Assembly: GCA_001771585.1 (NCBI GenBank)
Contig: MEUE01000004.1
Location: forward strand, 49,977 to 113,976
Length of the DNA: 64,000 nucleotides
Direction: 5' to 3'
DNA from: a candidate division WOR-1 bacterium RIFOXYB2_FULL_46_45
Lineage (GTDB): Bacteria > Margulisbacteria > WOR-1 > XYC2-FULL-46-14
Below are positions 44,566-52,351 of this stretch, in pieces. The position numbers were made by a program, and so were the translations under genes. Positions within the stretch are counted from its first letter, which is position 1; every line of letters begins with the position of its first letter. The notes under the pieces were generated by a model that made no database searches, had not been told where the DNA came from, and saw only the letters and a list, made by a program, of their open reading frames with translations.

Positions 44566-45501
44566 CTAAAACCTAATAACGTTCGCGCCATAAGTGAGCC
44601 CGGCACCGAAACCGGCCAGGACCACAACGTCACCCTTTTTTATTCTCCCCGCACTCATCGCCTCGTTAAAAGCAATGGGGATTGAAGCGGCCGAGGTGTT
44701 TCCGTACTTATCAAGATTAACAAAAATTTTCTCGGACGGCAAGCCGAATTTTTTGGCGACATGGTCAATAATGCGGATGTTGGCCTGATGCGGAATTAAT
44801 AGGTCAAGATCATTTAATGTAAGCCCCGCTTTGTTTAAAACTTCAATCACGCTCTTCTCAAGCGCGCGGACCGCGAACTTAAAAACTTCTTTTCCTTCCA
44901 TTGTTATGCAACCTTTGGTCGGCATAATGAGGAACTTGCCCCCCTCACCCTCCGCCCCCAAATGACTTGCCAAAATGCCGTCGTTATCGTTTGAAGCGGA
45001 CAAGACCATCGCTCCGGCCCCGTCGCCAAAAAGGACGCAGGTTCCGCGGTCGGTCCAGTCAAGATGCTTGGTCAAAGTATCGGCTCCGACCACCAAAATA
45101 TTATTGTACTGGCCGGATTCGATAAAGGCCGACGCGGCCGCCAAAGCAAAATTAAAACCGGCGCAGGCGGCCGAAACATCAAAGGCCGGAATATCTTTTG
45201 CCCCCAGCTTGTCCTGCAAAATGCAGGCGACCGAAGGGAAAAGGGAGTCGGGAGAAGTGGTAGCGACTAAAATAAGTTCGATATAATCAACGTTTACTTT
45301 GGCCGACTTGAGAGCGTTTTGAGCCGCCCGAAAAGCCAGTTCCGAGGTTAGGGTCTTTTCATCGGTTACGCGGCGCTCACGGATGCCGCTTCGGCTGACG
45401 ATCCATTCATTAGTCGTCTCTACCATTTTTTCCAGGTCGGCGTTGGTGACTATTTTTTCGGGAACATAAAAACCGCTGCCGATTATTTTTGCTTTTGGCA
45501 T
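44566..45501 (-). CDS. fabH: 3-oxoacyl-ACP synthase III
   Basis: The 311-residue protein contains the catalytic triad motifs: Cys in FDVSAACAGFNFAL (about residue 111), His in LIPHQANIRIID and Asn in YGNTSAASIPIA. ETTNEWIVSRSGIRERR near the N-terminus is the CoA-binding entrance. It starts fatty-acid synthesis from acetyl-CoA and malonyl-ACP. Its first 19 bp overlap plsX; it is separate from the fabD-fabF operon at 33-37 kb. Confidence 0.97.
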   Translation of the reverse strand: MPKAKIIGSGFYVPEKIVTNADLEKMVETTNEWIVSRSGIRERRVTDEKTLTSELAFRAAQNALKSAKVNVDYIELILVATTSPDSLFPSVACILQDKLGAKDIPAFDVSAACAGFNFALAAASAFIESGQYNNILVVGADTLTKHLDWTDRGTCVLFGDGAGAMVLSASNDNDGILASHLGAEGEGGKFLIMPTKGCITMEGKEVFKFAVRALEKSVIEVLNKAGLTLNDLDLLIPHQANIRIIDHVAKKFGLPSEKIFVNLDKYGNTSAASIPIAFNEAMSAGRIKKGDVVVLAGFGAGLTYGANVIRF

Positions 45502-46433
45502 GCCGTCCTCGCAACGCGGATCGCGTTTTTTATCGCCTTTGGATTGGACCTGCCGTGCGCCTTGATACAGATCCCGTCCAATCCCAAAAGTGGCGCTCCG
45601 CCGCTTTCGTCGTAATCAACCATCTTCTTCAATGATTTAAAGGCCGGAAAAAGCATAATCGCTCCCAATTTTGCAAGCAGGCTCTTTTTGATCTCGGTCT
45701 TTAAAAAATCGACGATCTTCAAACTCAAACTCTCGCCGAATTTAAGCAAAAGGTTTCCGACAAAACCGTCGCAGACCACCACATCTACCTTCCCGTTCAA
45801 AACCTCTTTGCTCTCAATATTGCCGATAAAATTGATTGGAGCGGAAGATAAGAGCTGCCAGGCCGCTTTGGTCAACTGGTTCCCCTTCTCTTTCTCTTCT
45901 CCGATATTAAGGAGCCCGACCCTTGGATTTTTGATGTGCATGATATCTTCGGCGTACCGGCTCCCCATCTCGCCGAATTGTTTAAGCTGATTGGGAGTGC
46001 AGTCGACATTGGCCCCCATATCAAGCAGTAAAACTCCTCCGTGTTCGGACGGAAAGACGGTGGCAATGGCGGGACGCTCGATCCCTTTGAGCCTTCCGAG
46101 CTTAAACAGTCCGGCGGTCATAAAAGCGCCGGTGTTGCCGGCGGAGACAACCGCCGAAACCATCCGTGCTTTGTGGAGATCAAGGGCGATATTAATTGAA
46201 GCCGCTTTCTTTTCCCTGACTGCCGCCACCGGTGATTCGTCCATCTCGATCTTTTCGGCGGCATGCATAATTGAAAGGCGGTCCTGTTTTTTTGCGAGCC
46301 GGTTTAAAACCTGTTCGTCGCCGACCAGGACAATTTCAAGGTCGGGATATTCCAACAAAGCCAGCTCCGCCCCTTTAACCTGTGCCTCGGGGGCGAAATC
46401 GCCCCCCATCGCGTCAAGCGCAATTTTTATCAT
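45483..46433 (-). CDS. plsX: Phosphate acyltransferase PlsX
   Basis: The 316-residue protein matches PlsX: IALDAMGGDFAPEAQVKGAELAL, the SVVSAGNTGAFMTAGLFKLGRLKGIERPAIA block, LLLDMGANVDCTPNQLKQFGEMGSRYAE, VVCDGFVGNLLLKFGES, and the GGAPLLGLDGICIKAHGRSNPKAIKNAI end. It converts acyl-ACP to acyl-phosphate for PlsY in phospholipid synthesis. It lies 9 bp after rpmF in the widespread yceD-rpmF-plsX-fabH order. Confidence 0.98.
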   Translation of the reverse strand: MIKIALDAMGGDFAPEAQVKGAELALLEYPDLEIVLVGDEQVLNRLAKKQDRLSIMHAAEKIEMDESPVAAVREKKAASINIALDLHKARMVSAVVSAGNTGAFMTAGLFKLGRLKGIERPAIATVFPSEHGGVLLLDMGANVDCTPNQLKQFGEMGSRYAEDIMHIKNPRVGLLNIGEEKEKGNQLTKAAWQLLSSAPINFIGNIESKEVLNGKVDVVVCDGFVGNLLLKFGESLSLKIVDFLKTEIKKSLLAKLGAIMLFPAFKSLKKMVDYDESGGAPLLGLDGICIKAHGRSNPKAIKNAIRVARTACQKQK

Positions 46434-46442
46434 CCGGGAATA

Positions 46443-46646
46443 TTACTCCTTTGCTTTTTTCTTTGGCGGTTTGATCTTTATGACCTGTCTTCCCTTATAG
46501 GTTCCGCAAGACGGGCAGACGGCATGGGGAAGGACCTTCTTTCCGCACTGGGGACAAGCGCGTAAACTTCTGGTCTTAAGTTTTAGCCAGTTGGCTCTTC
46601 TTTTACCCTGTCTGGATGCCGTATGGCGTTTCTTTGGTTGTGGCAT
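46443..46646 (-). CDS. rpmF: Ribosomal protein L32
   Basis: A 67-residue basic protein starting MPQPKKRHTASRQGKRRANW and carrying a zinc ribbon CPQC..CPSCGTYKGRQV, as in L32 of the four-cysteine type. It is part of the large ribosomal subunit. The Lys-rich C-terminal tail is a little longer than usual. AAGGAGGAAAAA precedes the ATG. Linkage to plsX is conserved in bacteria. Confidence 0.98.
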   Translation of the reverse strand: MPQPKKRHTASRQGKRRANWLKLKTRSLRACPQCGKKVLPHAVCPSCGTYKGRQVIKIKPPKKKAKE

Positions 46647-46666
46647 TTATTTTTCCTCCTTTTTCC

Positions 46667-46692
46667 AAACCCTGAGCTATGTCGAAGGGTTT
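46667..46692. repeat. REP-like palindrome that supplies the yceD stop codon
   Basis: AAACCCTGAGCTATGTCGAAGGGTTT has 7-bp inverted ends and resembles the dispersed CCCTGAGCNNGTCGAAGGG palindrome found in many bacterial genomes. On the minus strand it reads through the end of yceD and contains its TAG. Confidence 0.75.
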
Positions 46693-47117
46693 GCGCATTT
46701 ATCACACAAAGCTTTGATTGGAAGCTCGGTTATCAGGTTCTCCCGGACCGCTTCCCCCAAATCGATCGTGTTGTCCTTACCTATTCTAAATATAAAATCG
46801 CGATTAGTCAATTCCACTTCTTTCTTTTTGGGCATTGGGGGCGGCCCCATACTTGAATATTCTTCCTCAAAATTAATTTCCATCGGAAGATCAAAGGAAT
46901 CGAGGCACCGGGCACATTCGACCTTGACCTTGGTCTTTGCATTGACGTTTACCAGGATGGTCCCGCCGGCATTGACCAGGTCGACTTCTATTTTAACCGG
47001 TTCGGTTATAATAAGGCCATCTTCGCCGCCGGAAATTTTTTCCGTCAGTTCCAGGTACGAAGTCCTGCCGACTTCCTGCAAAAGGGGCGTGATATCTACT
47101 TTTAGCGGCTTGGTCAT
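46677..47117 (-). CDS. yceD: DUF177/YceD family protein, C-terminally clipped
   Basis: The 146-residue protein belongs to the YceD (23S rRNA accumulation protein) family: VDITPLLQEVGRTSYLEL at the start, VKVECARCLDSFDLPMEINFEEEY in the middle, and IDLGEAVRENLITELPIKALCDKC near the end. The family normally continues with a CxGLCPxCG motif, but here the frame runs from CDKC into a REP palindrome and stops after ANPST. The gene precedes rpmF in a conserved pair and is thought to act in ribosome assembly. TATTCT lies 6 nt before the ATG and may be the -10 of a leaderless transcript. Confidence 0.88.
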   Translation of the reverse strand: MTKPLKVDITPLLQEVGRTSYLELTEKISGGEDGLIITEPVKIEVDLVNAGGTILVNVNAKTKVKVECARCLDSFDLPMEINFEEEYSSMGPPPMPKKKEVELTNRDFIFRIGKDNTIDLGEAVRENLITELPIKALCDKCANPST

Positions 47118-47272
47118 ATTTTAAGAATAACATATTTTTTACTGCCGGGATACTTTTCGAGAGCACAATCTGCTTTGATTTTTTATGCCGTAAAATAACC
47201 TGAAATTTTTTAAAATTGTATGCGAATAAAAATTAGGAAAGAAAAATACAACAAAAGGAGATGACCAATAAA

Positions 47273-48205
47273 ATGATTAGACAAGTTTACGGATCCAGAC
47301 CGGGTTTCAGGACGGCCACAATTAAAGGAACTGCCAGGTGTTTAGCCCCTTTAAGCGAATTTGATCAGATAAAAATAGCAGCGGAATACATACAAAGGAA
47401 GATCGGAGACAGAAAAATAGAAGTTATTGTAACATTGGGCTCCGGTCTGGGCGATTTGGCCGGTCAAATCGAAAACCCAATAACGATCCCTTATTCGGAA
47501 ATTCCCTGTTTTCCGCACCCCAACAACACCGTCGCCGGACATGCCGGTAATTTGATAGTCGGATCCTTAAACGGAAAATGCGTTGCCGCCATGCAGGGCC
47601 GTTTTCATCTGTATCAGGGAGTGACTCCAAACGAAGCGGTACGGCCGGTCAGGACACTTATCCATCTTGGAGCAAGCGCTTTTATAGTAACAAACGCCGC
47701 CGGAGGGATAAATAGAAATTTTAAGGTCGGTGATTTTATGCTTATAACGGATCATTTTAATTTAACTTTTACAAACCCTTTAACCGGAAACAACATAGAT
47801 GAACTGGGACCAAGGTTTCCCGGAATGACCAACCCGTACAGCAGAAAGCTAAGAGATCTCGCCGTTCAAATTGCCCGGGAACAAGGAATAGTGCCCAGGA
47901 TAAGATACGGCGTTTACGGTCAGAATTTAGGGCCGGCTTATGAAACAGCTTTTGAGATACGATTGTTGAGAGAAGGGGGAATAGACGCCATAGGGATGTC
48001 CACCGTGCCGGAGGTTGTTGCCGCGGCTCATACCAATGCGGGGAGAGAAACACCCAGAGTAAAGATTCTTGGGATAACCTTAATAACCAACGCTGCCGCC
48101 GGAGGATCTTCAGAACCGACGCATGAAGAAGTTAAGGAAGCCGCTGACAACGCAAAGGCCGCGTTTGTCCCCTTCATCGCCGAGATAATTAGAAGAGTAT
48201 CTTAA
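47273..48205 (+). CDS. Purine nucleoside phosphorylase (PNP/MTAP family)
   Basis: The protein has the trimeric PNP signature: VIVTLGSGLGDLAGQIENP, GHAGNLIVGSLNGKCVAAMQGRFHLYQG with phosphate-binding His, FIVTNAAGGINRNFKVGDFMLITDHFNL, GVYGQNLGPAYETAFEIR, GIDAIGMSTVPEVVAA and GITLITNAAAG with the base-specific Asn. It splits purine nucleosides to base and ribose-1-phosphate. ATG 47273 is taken as the start: AAAGGAG ends right against the track's ATG 47261, so that one cannot use it. The first 30 residues (MIRQVYGSRPGFRTATIKG) are basic and not part of the family fold. The stop is 46 bp before tRNA-Glu. Confidence 0.92.
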   Translation: MIRQVYGSRPGFRTATIKGTARCLAPLSEFDQIKIAAEYIQRKIGDRKIEVIVTLGSGLGDLAGQIENPITIPYSEIPCFPHPNNTVAGHAGNLIVGSLNGKCVAAMQGRFHLYQGVTPNEAVRPVRTLIHLGASAFIVTNAAGGINRNFKVGDFMLITDHFNLTFTNPLTGNNIDELGPRFPGMTNPYSRKLRDLAVQIAREQGIVPRIRYGVYGQNLGPAYETAFEIRLLREGGIDAIGMSTVPEVVAAAHTNAGRETPRVKILGITLITNAAAGGSSEPTHEEVKEAADNAKAAFVPFIAEIIRRVS

Positions 48206-48212
48206 CTTTTTT

Positions 48213-48252
48213 CTGGTCTCCTGATATACTGATATTCTGATGGCCTGACATG
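48213..48252. repeat. Five 8-bp tandem units in the leader of tRNA-Glu
   Basis: Units read CTGGTCTC, CTGATATA, CTGATATT, CTGATGGC, CTGACATG, running directly into the tRNA 5' end at 48252. They match the TTCTGATA units before tRNA-Tyr (17184-17223) in sequence, copy number and orientation toward the tRNA. Confidence 0.75.
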
Positions 48253-48323
48253 GCCCCATTGTCTAACGGCTAGGACGCGACCCTCTCAAGGTCGAGATAG
48301 GGGTTCGATTCCCCTTGGGGCTA
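48252..48323 (+). tRNA. tRNA-Glu (CTC); integration target
   Basis: A full cloverleaf: acceptor GGCCCCA/TGGGGCT (G1 pairs with U72) with discriminator A, anticodon loop CTCTCAA (anticodon CTC), T-arm GGGGTTCGATTCCCC. CCA is not encoded. Its last 17 bases plus 2 bp beyond are repeated at 61008-61026. The recombinase ORF on the minus strand ends inside this tRNA. Confidence 0.95.
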
Positions 48324-49812
48324 TTAACTTTTCCAAGCGAACCGCCGAATTGTCCTCCGAAATTTTAATGGGGGATGATCCGGCGATTTTATTTTTTTGC
48401 GGCGTTATCGGGCGGGCTGCGATTGGTCGGCGGCCTGCCTTGCCGGCAGGCAGGCAATCGCAGCCCGCAGATTTATCCCGCCCAAGGCGGGATTTATCCT
48501 CATTGGTGAAATTTTCCGCGCCGTTTTCAAAAATTTTATCGGGCTGGTCTGGATAATTTATTACTACCTCTATATTTTCTTTTGAATAATTGATCTGTTT
48601 TATATGCCTTTTGATAATCAGTTCCTTGTCGTTTTTACCGGGCAGCTTGTAGGCATTGGTGATGGTTTGGATGATTTCTCTGGTTCTTTCGGCCGTATAG
48701 CCGGAAGCGACCCCATCCGGTTCGATTCCCTGTCGGCTGTCTTGCTGTTGATAATTGAGCGTGAAGATCAAACTGTCGAGATACTGCTGGTTATGGGCTA
48801 TTTGGCCGAGTCCTCCGATAACATGGGAATCAAGGCGATCGGAGCTGACCTGCCTGGTCCCGCAGAAAGAGATGTCTCTTTTGGTGACACTTGAACAGCG
48901 ATAATAAAAATAGCGGGTACGCCGGCCGTTTTTAACTTTATTGGTAAAAACGGCGCTCATAATTGAGCCGCACTCTTTACAGCGGACCATCCCAGGGAAA
49001 ATAGAATAGTTGAACACTTTGCTTTTTTTAATTCTTTGCTTATGCAGTCCCTGGACTGCATCAAATAATTCTTGCGATATTATCGGCTCGTGGATGCCCT
49101 GATAAATATTCCCCTTATATTCTATTTTCCCGATGTATAAGGTACGGCCGAGTATTTTTCTGATTTCACTGTGAGAAACGGGAAGGCCTTTGCGGTTGAA
49201 AAGTTTTTCTGTTTTCAGCTTATTATAAACCTCGGCCGTGGAGCCGGTTGAGTAATAAGTATCAAAAATTAATTTAACGATCCCTGCTTCTTGCGGCTCA
49301 ATTATGAGCTTTTTATTATCGCGCTTGTAGCCGAAAGGCGTATGCCCGCTGTTCCAAAGTCCTTTTTTTGCCCGTTCGATCATTTTATCTCTGGTCCTTT
49401 CGCTGATAAGCTCTCTCTCAAATTGAGCAAAGGTCAGCATGATGTTACGCAACAATCGGCCGGAGGGGGTGGAAGTGTCAAATCTTTCAGTGACTGATAT
49501 AAAATTGGCGTTATGCTTCTCAAGGACTTCTATCAATTGATAGAAGTCCTTTGGCGACCTGGTGAGGCGGTCAATTTTATAGGAAATGACCACATCTATT
49601 TTACCTTGTTGGATGGCATGAAGCATCTCCATCAAAGCGGGGCGGTCGATATTTGCTCCCGTATAGCCCTGATCGGAATAAACCTTGTAAACCTCCATGT
49701 TTTCCTGGCTGGAGATGAAGGATCGGATTTTTAATTCTTGCGATTCGCAAGAATTAAAATCTTTGTCGGCCTGGGTATCAGTTGAAACGCGGGTGTAGAT
49801 GGCTGCTTTCAT
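48286..49812 (-). CDS. Large serine recombinase
   Basis: A 508-residue ORF. The resolvase domain (residues 1-150) has the nucleophile Ser10 in IYTRVSTDTQ and the conserved SYKIDRLTRSPKDF, FERELISERTR blocks; a recombinase domain (about 160-280) and a zinc ribbon (CKECG..C..C, about 285-330) follow, then a coiled coil. AGGAGGT lies 7 nt before the ATG. From about residue 440 the frame runs through palindromic repeats (including CDCLPAGKAG) and then through the antisense of tRNA-Glu (IAPRGIEPLSRP), so the genuine protein may originally have ended near residue 435. It is likely to integrate and excise the element. Confidence 0.9.
   Translation of the reverse strand: MKAAIYTRVSTDTQADKDFNSCESQELKIRSFISSQENMEVYKVYSDQGYTGANIDRPALMEMLHAIQQGKIDVVISYKIDRLTRSPKDFYQLIEVLEKHNANFISVTERFDTSTPSGRLLRNIMLTFAQFERELISERTRDKMIERAKKGLWNSGHTPFGYKRDNKKLIIEPQEAGIVKLIFDTYYSTGSTAEVYNKLKTEKLFNRKGLPVSHSEIRKILGRTLYIGKIEYKGNIYQGIHEPIISQELFDAVQGLHKQRIKKSKVFNYSIFPGMVRCKECGSIMSAVFTNKVKNGRRTRYFYYRCSSVTKRDISFCGTRQVSSDRLDSHVIGGLGQIAHNQQYLDSLIFTLNYQQQDSRQGIEPDGVASGYTAERTREIIQTITNAYKLPGKNDKELIIKRHIKQINYSKENIEVVINYPDQPDKIFENGAENFTNEDKSRLGRDKSAGCDCLPAGKAGRRPIAARPITPQKNKIAGSSPIKISEDNSAVRLEKLIAPRGIEPLSRP
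48307..48325. repeat. attL-like direct repeat (tRNA-Glu 3' end)
   Basis: GATTCCCCTTGGGGCTATT; identical to 61008-61026. It marks the left boundary of the integrated element. Confidence 0.85.
48412..48493. repeat. Nested palindromes in the recombinase 3' region
   Basis: Perfect 14-bp arms GCGGGCTGCGATTG (48412-48425) and 48455-48468 enclose a second hairpin GCCTGCC..GGCAGGC (48433-48451). Next to it ATCCCGCC-CAA-GGCGGGAT forms an 8-bp stem at 48475-48493. The inner GCCTGCC/GGCAGGC word is the dispersed element that encodes CLPAGKAG-type peptides in many genomes; a related copy lies at 61737-61777. Confidence 0.75.
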
Positions 49813-49831
49813 GTGTTTGACCTCCTATTAC

Positions 49832-49896
49832 AGCATATATGCTACACCACATATGCTGGCTATGTCAAGGCCTCTATGCAGCATCTGTGCTATAAT
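49832..49896. promoter_or_regulatory. Divergent promoters with repeated operator-like palindromes
   Basis: AGCATATATGCT (49832-49843, perfect palindrome) and AGCATCTGTGCT (49880-49891) share the pattern AGCAnnnnTGCT, with a half site TATGCT at 49852-49857 between them. The leftward promoter has TTGACA (49868-49863) and TAGCAT (49844-49839) overlapping the first palindrome. The rightward promoter has TGCTATAAT (hexamer 49891-49896) overlapping the second. The layout suggests that the HTH protein represses both itself and the recombinase. Confidence 0.6.
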
Positions 49897-49905
49897 ATAT
49901 TTGCT

Positions 49906-50106
49906 GTGAATTTAGGGAAAAACATTGAAAAATATCGCAAACAAGCGGGTCTTTCCCGTGAAAAATTAGCTTTTAAATGTGGTGGAAAGTTTACCGCCAA
50001 TCACCTGCTTAGGGTTGAGCGAGGAATGGTCAAGAATCCGGGGATTGAGATGGTTCGGGCGATTGCAAAAGAGCTTTTACTGTTTGTTGATACTCTTTTA
50101 AAATAG
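49906..50106 (+). CDS. Small XRE-type helix-turn-helix regulator
   Basis: The 66-residue protein from GTG 49906 is essentially one HTH domain: LGKNIEKYRKQAGLSREKLAFKCG, NHLLRVERGMVKNPGIEMVRAIAKELLL. The track's 49813 start would place 31 residues over the promoter and is rejected; the -10 TATAAT (49891-49896) ends 9 nt before the GTG, so the mRNA is near-leaderless. It diverges from the serine recombinase gene across palindromic operator-like sites, the usual layout for an element-borne repressor. A truncated ORF follows 10 bp later. Confidence 0.8.
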   Translation: MNLGKNIEKYRKQAGLSREKLAFKCGGKFTANHLLRVERGMVKNPGIEMVRAIAKELLLFVDTLLK

Positions 50107-50116
50107 GAGAATTGTC

Positions 50117-50228
50117 TTGGATATACCTTTTTCTAAAAAGCTAGAAACAATTAAAAACCTTTCTGAGGAAGAGTTAAGAAACACTATTGCTACGCTACTG
50201 CGGTATTTTGGATTTCGTCATGTGAGAG
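50117..50228 (+). pseudogene. 5' fragment of a gene broken by the IS3 insertion
   Basis: TTG 50117 with AGGAGA 7 nt upstream opens a frame LDIPFSKKLETIKNLSEEELRNTIATLLRYFGFRHVR, which runs into the IS end at 50229 and stops at 50272 inside it. Immediately after the IS (51453) the sequence reads DAEDGKDY then TAG in a frame compatible with continuation. The N-terminal pattern is helical and then YFGFRHV; I do not recognise the family. It was probably co-transcribed with the HTH gene. The remainder of the gene is lost or decayed. Confidence 0.55.
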
Positions 50229-50303
50229 TGACCTTACCCCCAAAAACTGGACCACTTGCAATTAGAATTTAGGCCGGTAATACTAATACAAGGGGGTGTG
50301 TTC

Positions 50304-50570
50304 ATGAGGGGTAAAAGATTCACTGAAGAACAGATCATTGGCGCTTTGAAGGAGGTGGAGGGAGGGGTTCCAATTCCTGATCTCTGCCGCAAATATGGGG
50401 TCCATCAGACAACTTTCTACAATTGGAAGGCCAAGTACGGCGGTTTGACGGTCAGCGAAGCCAGACGGCTTAAGACGCTGGAGGATGAAAATCGGCGGCT
50501 TAAACATATTGTAGCTGACCTGTCGCTGGATAACCAGGCGCTCAAGGCAGTTGTCTCAAAAAACTTCTAA
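50304..50570 (+). CDS. IS3-family transposase OrfA
   Basis: The 88-residue product from ATG 50304 has the HTH_Tnp_1 domain RFTEEQIIGALKEVEGGVPIPDLCRKYGVHQTTFYNWKAKYGG and a leucine-zipper-like tail (LKTLEDENRRLKHIVADLSLDNQALK). It binds the terminal repeats. The slippery heptamer A_AAA_AAC at 50558-50564 lies two codons before its stop; a -1 shift there reads on into OrfB to give the active OrfAB transposase. The track's 50256 start lies upstream of GGGGGTG and is less likely. Confidence 0.92.
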   Translation: MRGKRFTEEQIIGALKEVEGGVPIPDLCRKYGVHQTTFYNWKAKYGGLTVSEARRLKTLEDENRRLKHIVADLSLDNQALKAVVSKNF

Positions 50571-50593
50571 AGCCCAAGGCCAAGAAAGAAGCC

Positions 50594-51427
50594 GTGAAAT
50601 ATATCACAGGCAGCTTTGGGCTTAGCATACGGAAAGCATGCGGACTAGTCAGTCTGTCTAAGTCCGTGTTCTGGTACCGGCACAGGCCTAAAAAGGATGA
50701 TGAAAATATCATCCGGCAGAAGATGAAAGAGCTTGCGCAGAAGAGGACCCGGTTTGGATGCCCAAGACTGCATGTGCTATTAAGGCGGGAAGGATTCATG
50801 CTCAACCATAAACGGACGGAGAGGATTTACCAGGAAGAAAAGCTCTCCCTGAGGCGAAAAAGGAAACGGAAAAACGTCTCGGGGATGAGGTTGGAGTTAC
50901 CCAAACCTGAAAGGATCAACCATATCTGGAGCATGGATTTTGTGTCCGATGCCATTACTTCCAGCAGAAAGCTCAAAGCTTTGACGGTGGTGGATGAATT
51001 CACCCGCAAATGCCACCGGATAGAAGTTGACACATCAATCAATGGTATGCGGGTATGCCGGGTTTTGGATGAGATTGGGGAAAGAGCGGGGTTGCCGGAG
51101 GTCATAATTACCGACAATGGACCTGAATTTGCGGGTAAAGCCTTGGATGAATGGGCATACCGGAACGGTATCAGGCTTTGTCCAATAAATCCTGGGAAAC
51201 CGGTTGAAAATGCGTACATCGAAAGCTTCAATGGCCGATTTAGGGATGAATGCCTTAACGAGAATTGGTTCATTACCCTGGATCATGCCAGGCAGATCAT
51301 TGAAGAATGGCGCATTGATTACAACGAAGTCAGGCCGCATAGTTCCTTGGGTAATCTTACGCCGGAAGAATTCATCAAGAAGGGGGTGGAAATGACAACT
51401 TGCAGTCCCGTTTACTCTAATTCATAA
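50594..51427 (+). CDS. IS3-family transposase OrfB (DDE integrase domain)
   Basis: The frame encodes an HTH_21 region and an rve integrase core: first Asp in HIWSMDFVSDAI, second Asp in VIITDNGPEFAG, and the Glu in the C-terminal DDE block (ESFNGRFRDECLNENWF), with the final RPHSSLGNLTPEEF. It is intact over 277 codons from GTG 50594, but in vivo should be made as OrfAB by the -1 frameshift at 50558-50564. It catalyses copy-out transposition through a figure-eight intermediate in this family. Confidence 0.95.
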   Translation: MKYITGSFGLSIRKACGLVSLSKSVFWYRHRPKKDDENIIRQKMKELAQKRTRFGCPRLHVLLRREGFMLNHKRTERIYQEEKLSLRRKRKRKNVSGMRLELPKPERINHIWSMDFVSDAITSSRKLKALTVVDEFTRKCHRIEVDTSINGMRVCRVLDEIGERAGLPEVIITDNGPEFAGKALDEWAYRNGIRLCPINPGKPVENAYIESFNGRFRDECLNENWFITLDHARQIIEEWRIDYNEVRPHSSLGNLTPEEFIKKGVEMTTCSPVYSNS

Positions 51428-51594
51428 TGGTCCTAACAATGGGGTAAGGTCAGACGCCGAAGACGGCAAGGATTATTAGCGTTAGGAAGATGCCGAATGC
51501 TGAGTGTGTTGGGGCCAACATGATTATATTGTATTATAGCGGGGAAAAGAGTGCAAATGACTAAGCAATCACATAAAAGACCGGTTTCCCTAAT

Positions 51595-52284
51595 TTAAAA
51601 AATAAAAAACTCCGGGTCTGAATTTCTGATAGCAACTAATTCTTGCCATAAACCATAAAAAGTATCATAGACATCAGAGGCATCATAATAAGTACCAAAA
51701 ACCACTTCGCCACTTTTACAAAGAAAACACATTCTCTCTTCCATCGGTCTGTATCTTTGTGGTATCTCATTGCCAAACGGAAATTGTCTATCCCCTGTAA
51801 AAAAATAAAAACGATCCTCTTCACTTTGGGGGCCATTGATGTTTTGTTGAAACCACTCTTTCGATGGGCCCAACACCCACCTTAAGCCCCCAATTACTAT
51901 TGGGGATCTTCCCTTGGCCCTGCCAATTGCTACTGGCATCAGATCGGGCAGATGCTCTGCCAAACTAAGACCATAACATGGTCGTGATCTTGTCCACACT
52001 TCCCCATTACTACCAACCTCCCCATAAATAACATTTGAATCAATAATTGTTATTGCTTCTGGAATAAAACCACAATCAAACCTTCTTTCAAGTGCAACCC
52101 CATCCTGAGTTACTGTAGTAGTTACTATAAAACGCATATGGGTATCGTGCTCACGACTTGGAGAAGGCTCCATAAATATTTGCACCATATTTGGGCCTTC
52201 TCTTCTTTCAAGGGTAAAATGGTGTCCCAAGAGCCCTAAACCTATCTTTACTCCTTTTGATAAAATTTTTGAACCGCTTATCAT
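51595..52284 (-). CDS. Hypothetical cargo protein of the integrated element
   Basis: A 229-residue soluble protein with no family that I recognise. It starts with a short Gly-rich amphipathic stretch (MISGSKILSKGVKIGLGLLG), is mostly beta-like with several aromatic residues, and contains a CFLC pair (ERMCFLCKSGEVVFGTYY) that might bind metal. It is the last gene of the eight co-oriented cargo genes, 67 bp after the next upstream ORF, and lies 142 bp from the IS3 element. Whether it belongs to the same system is open. Confidence 0.6.
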   Translation of the reverse strand: MISGSKILSKGVKIGLGLLGHHFTLERREGPNMVQIFMEPSPSREHDTHMRFIVTTTVTQDGVALERRFDCGFIPEAITIIDSNVIYGEVGSNGEVWTRSRPCYGLSLAEHLPDLMPVAIGRAKGRSPIVIGGLRWVLGPSKEWFQQNINGPQSEEDRFYFFTGDRQFPFGNEIPQRYRPMEERMCFLCKSGEVVFGTYYDASDVYDTFYGLWQELVAIRNSDPEFFIF

Positions 52285-52351
52285 TTAAATTCCTCCCAAT
52301 TATTATGCCTTAAGTTCAACACGGGAAAAGCCATAAGCCCTCATCATTTCC

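Larger units (their letters stand above)
50229..51452 (+). mobile_element. IS3-family insertion sequence (IS407-like group)
   Basis: Terminal inverted repeats TGACCTTACCCC (50229-50240) and GGGGTAAGGTCA (51441-51452) bound a 1224-bp element. It has the classic two-ORF organisation with a -1 frameshift site. The bases flanking it (GAG left, GAC right) do not give a clean target duplication, so it may have suffered later change or recombination. Confidence 0.9.

Noticed and set aside
50226-51455. Target-site duplication of the IS3 element
   Set aside because: GAG on the left and GAC on the right do not match; no clean 3-4 bp duplication can be claimed.
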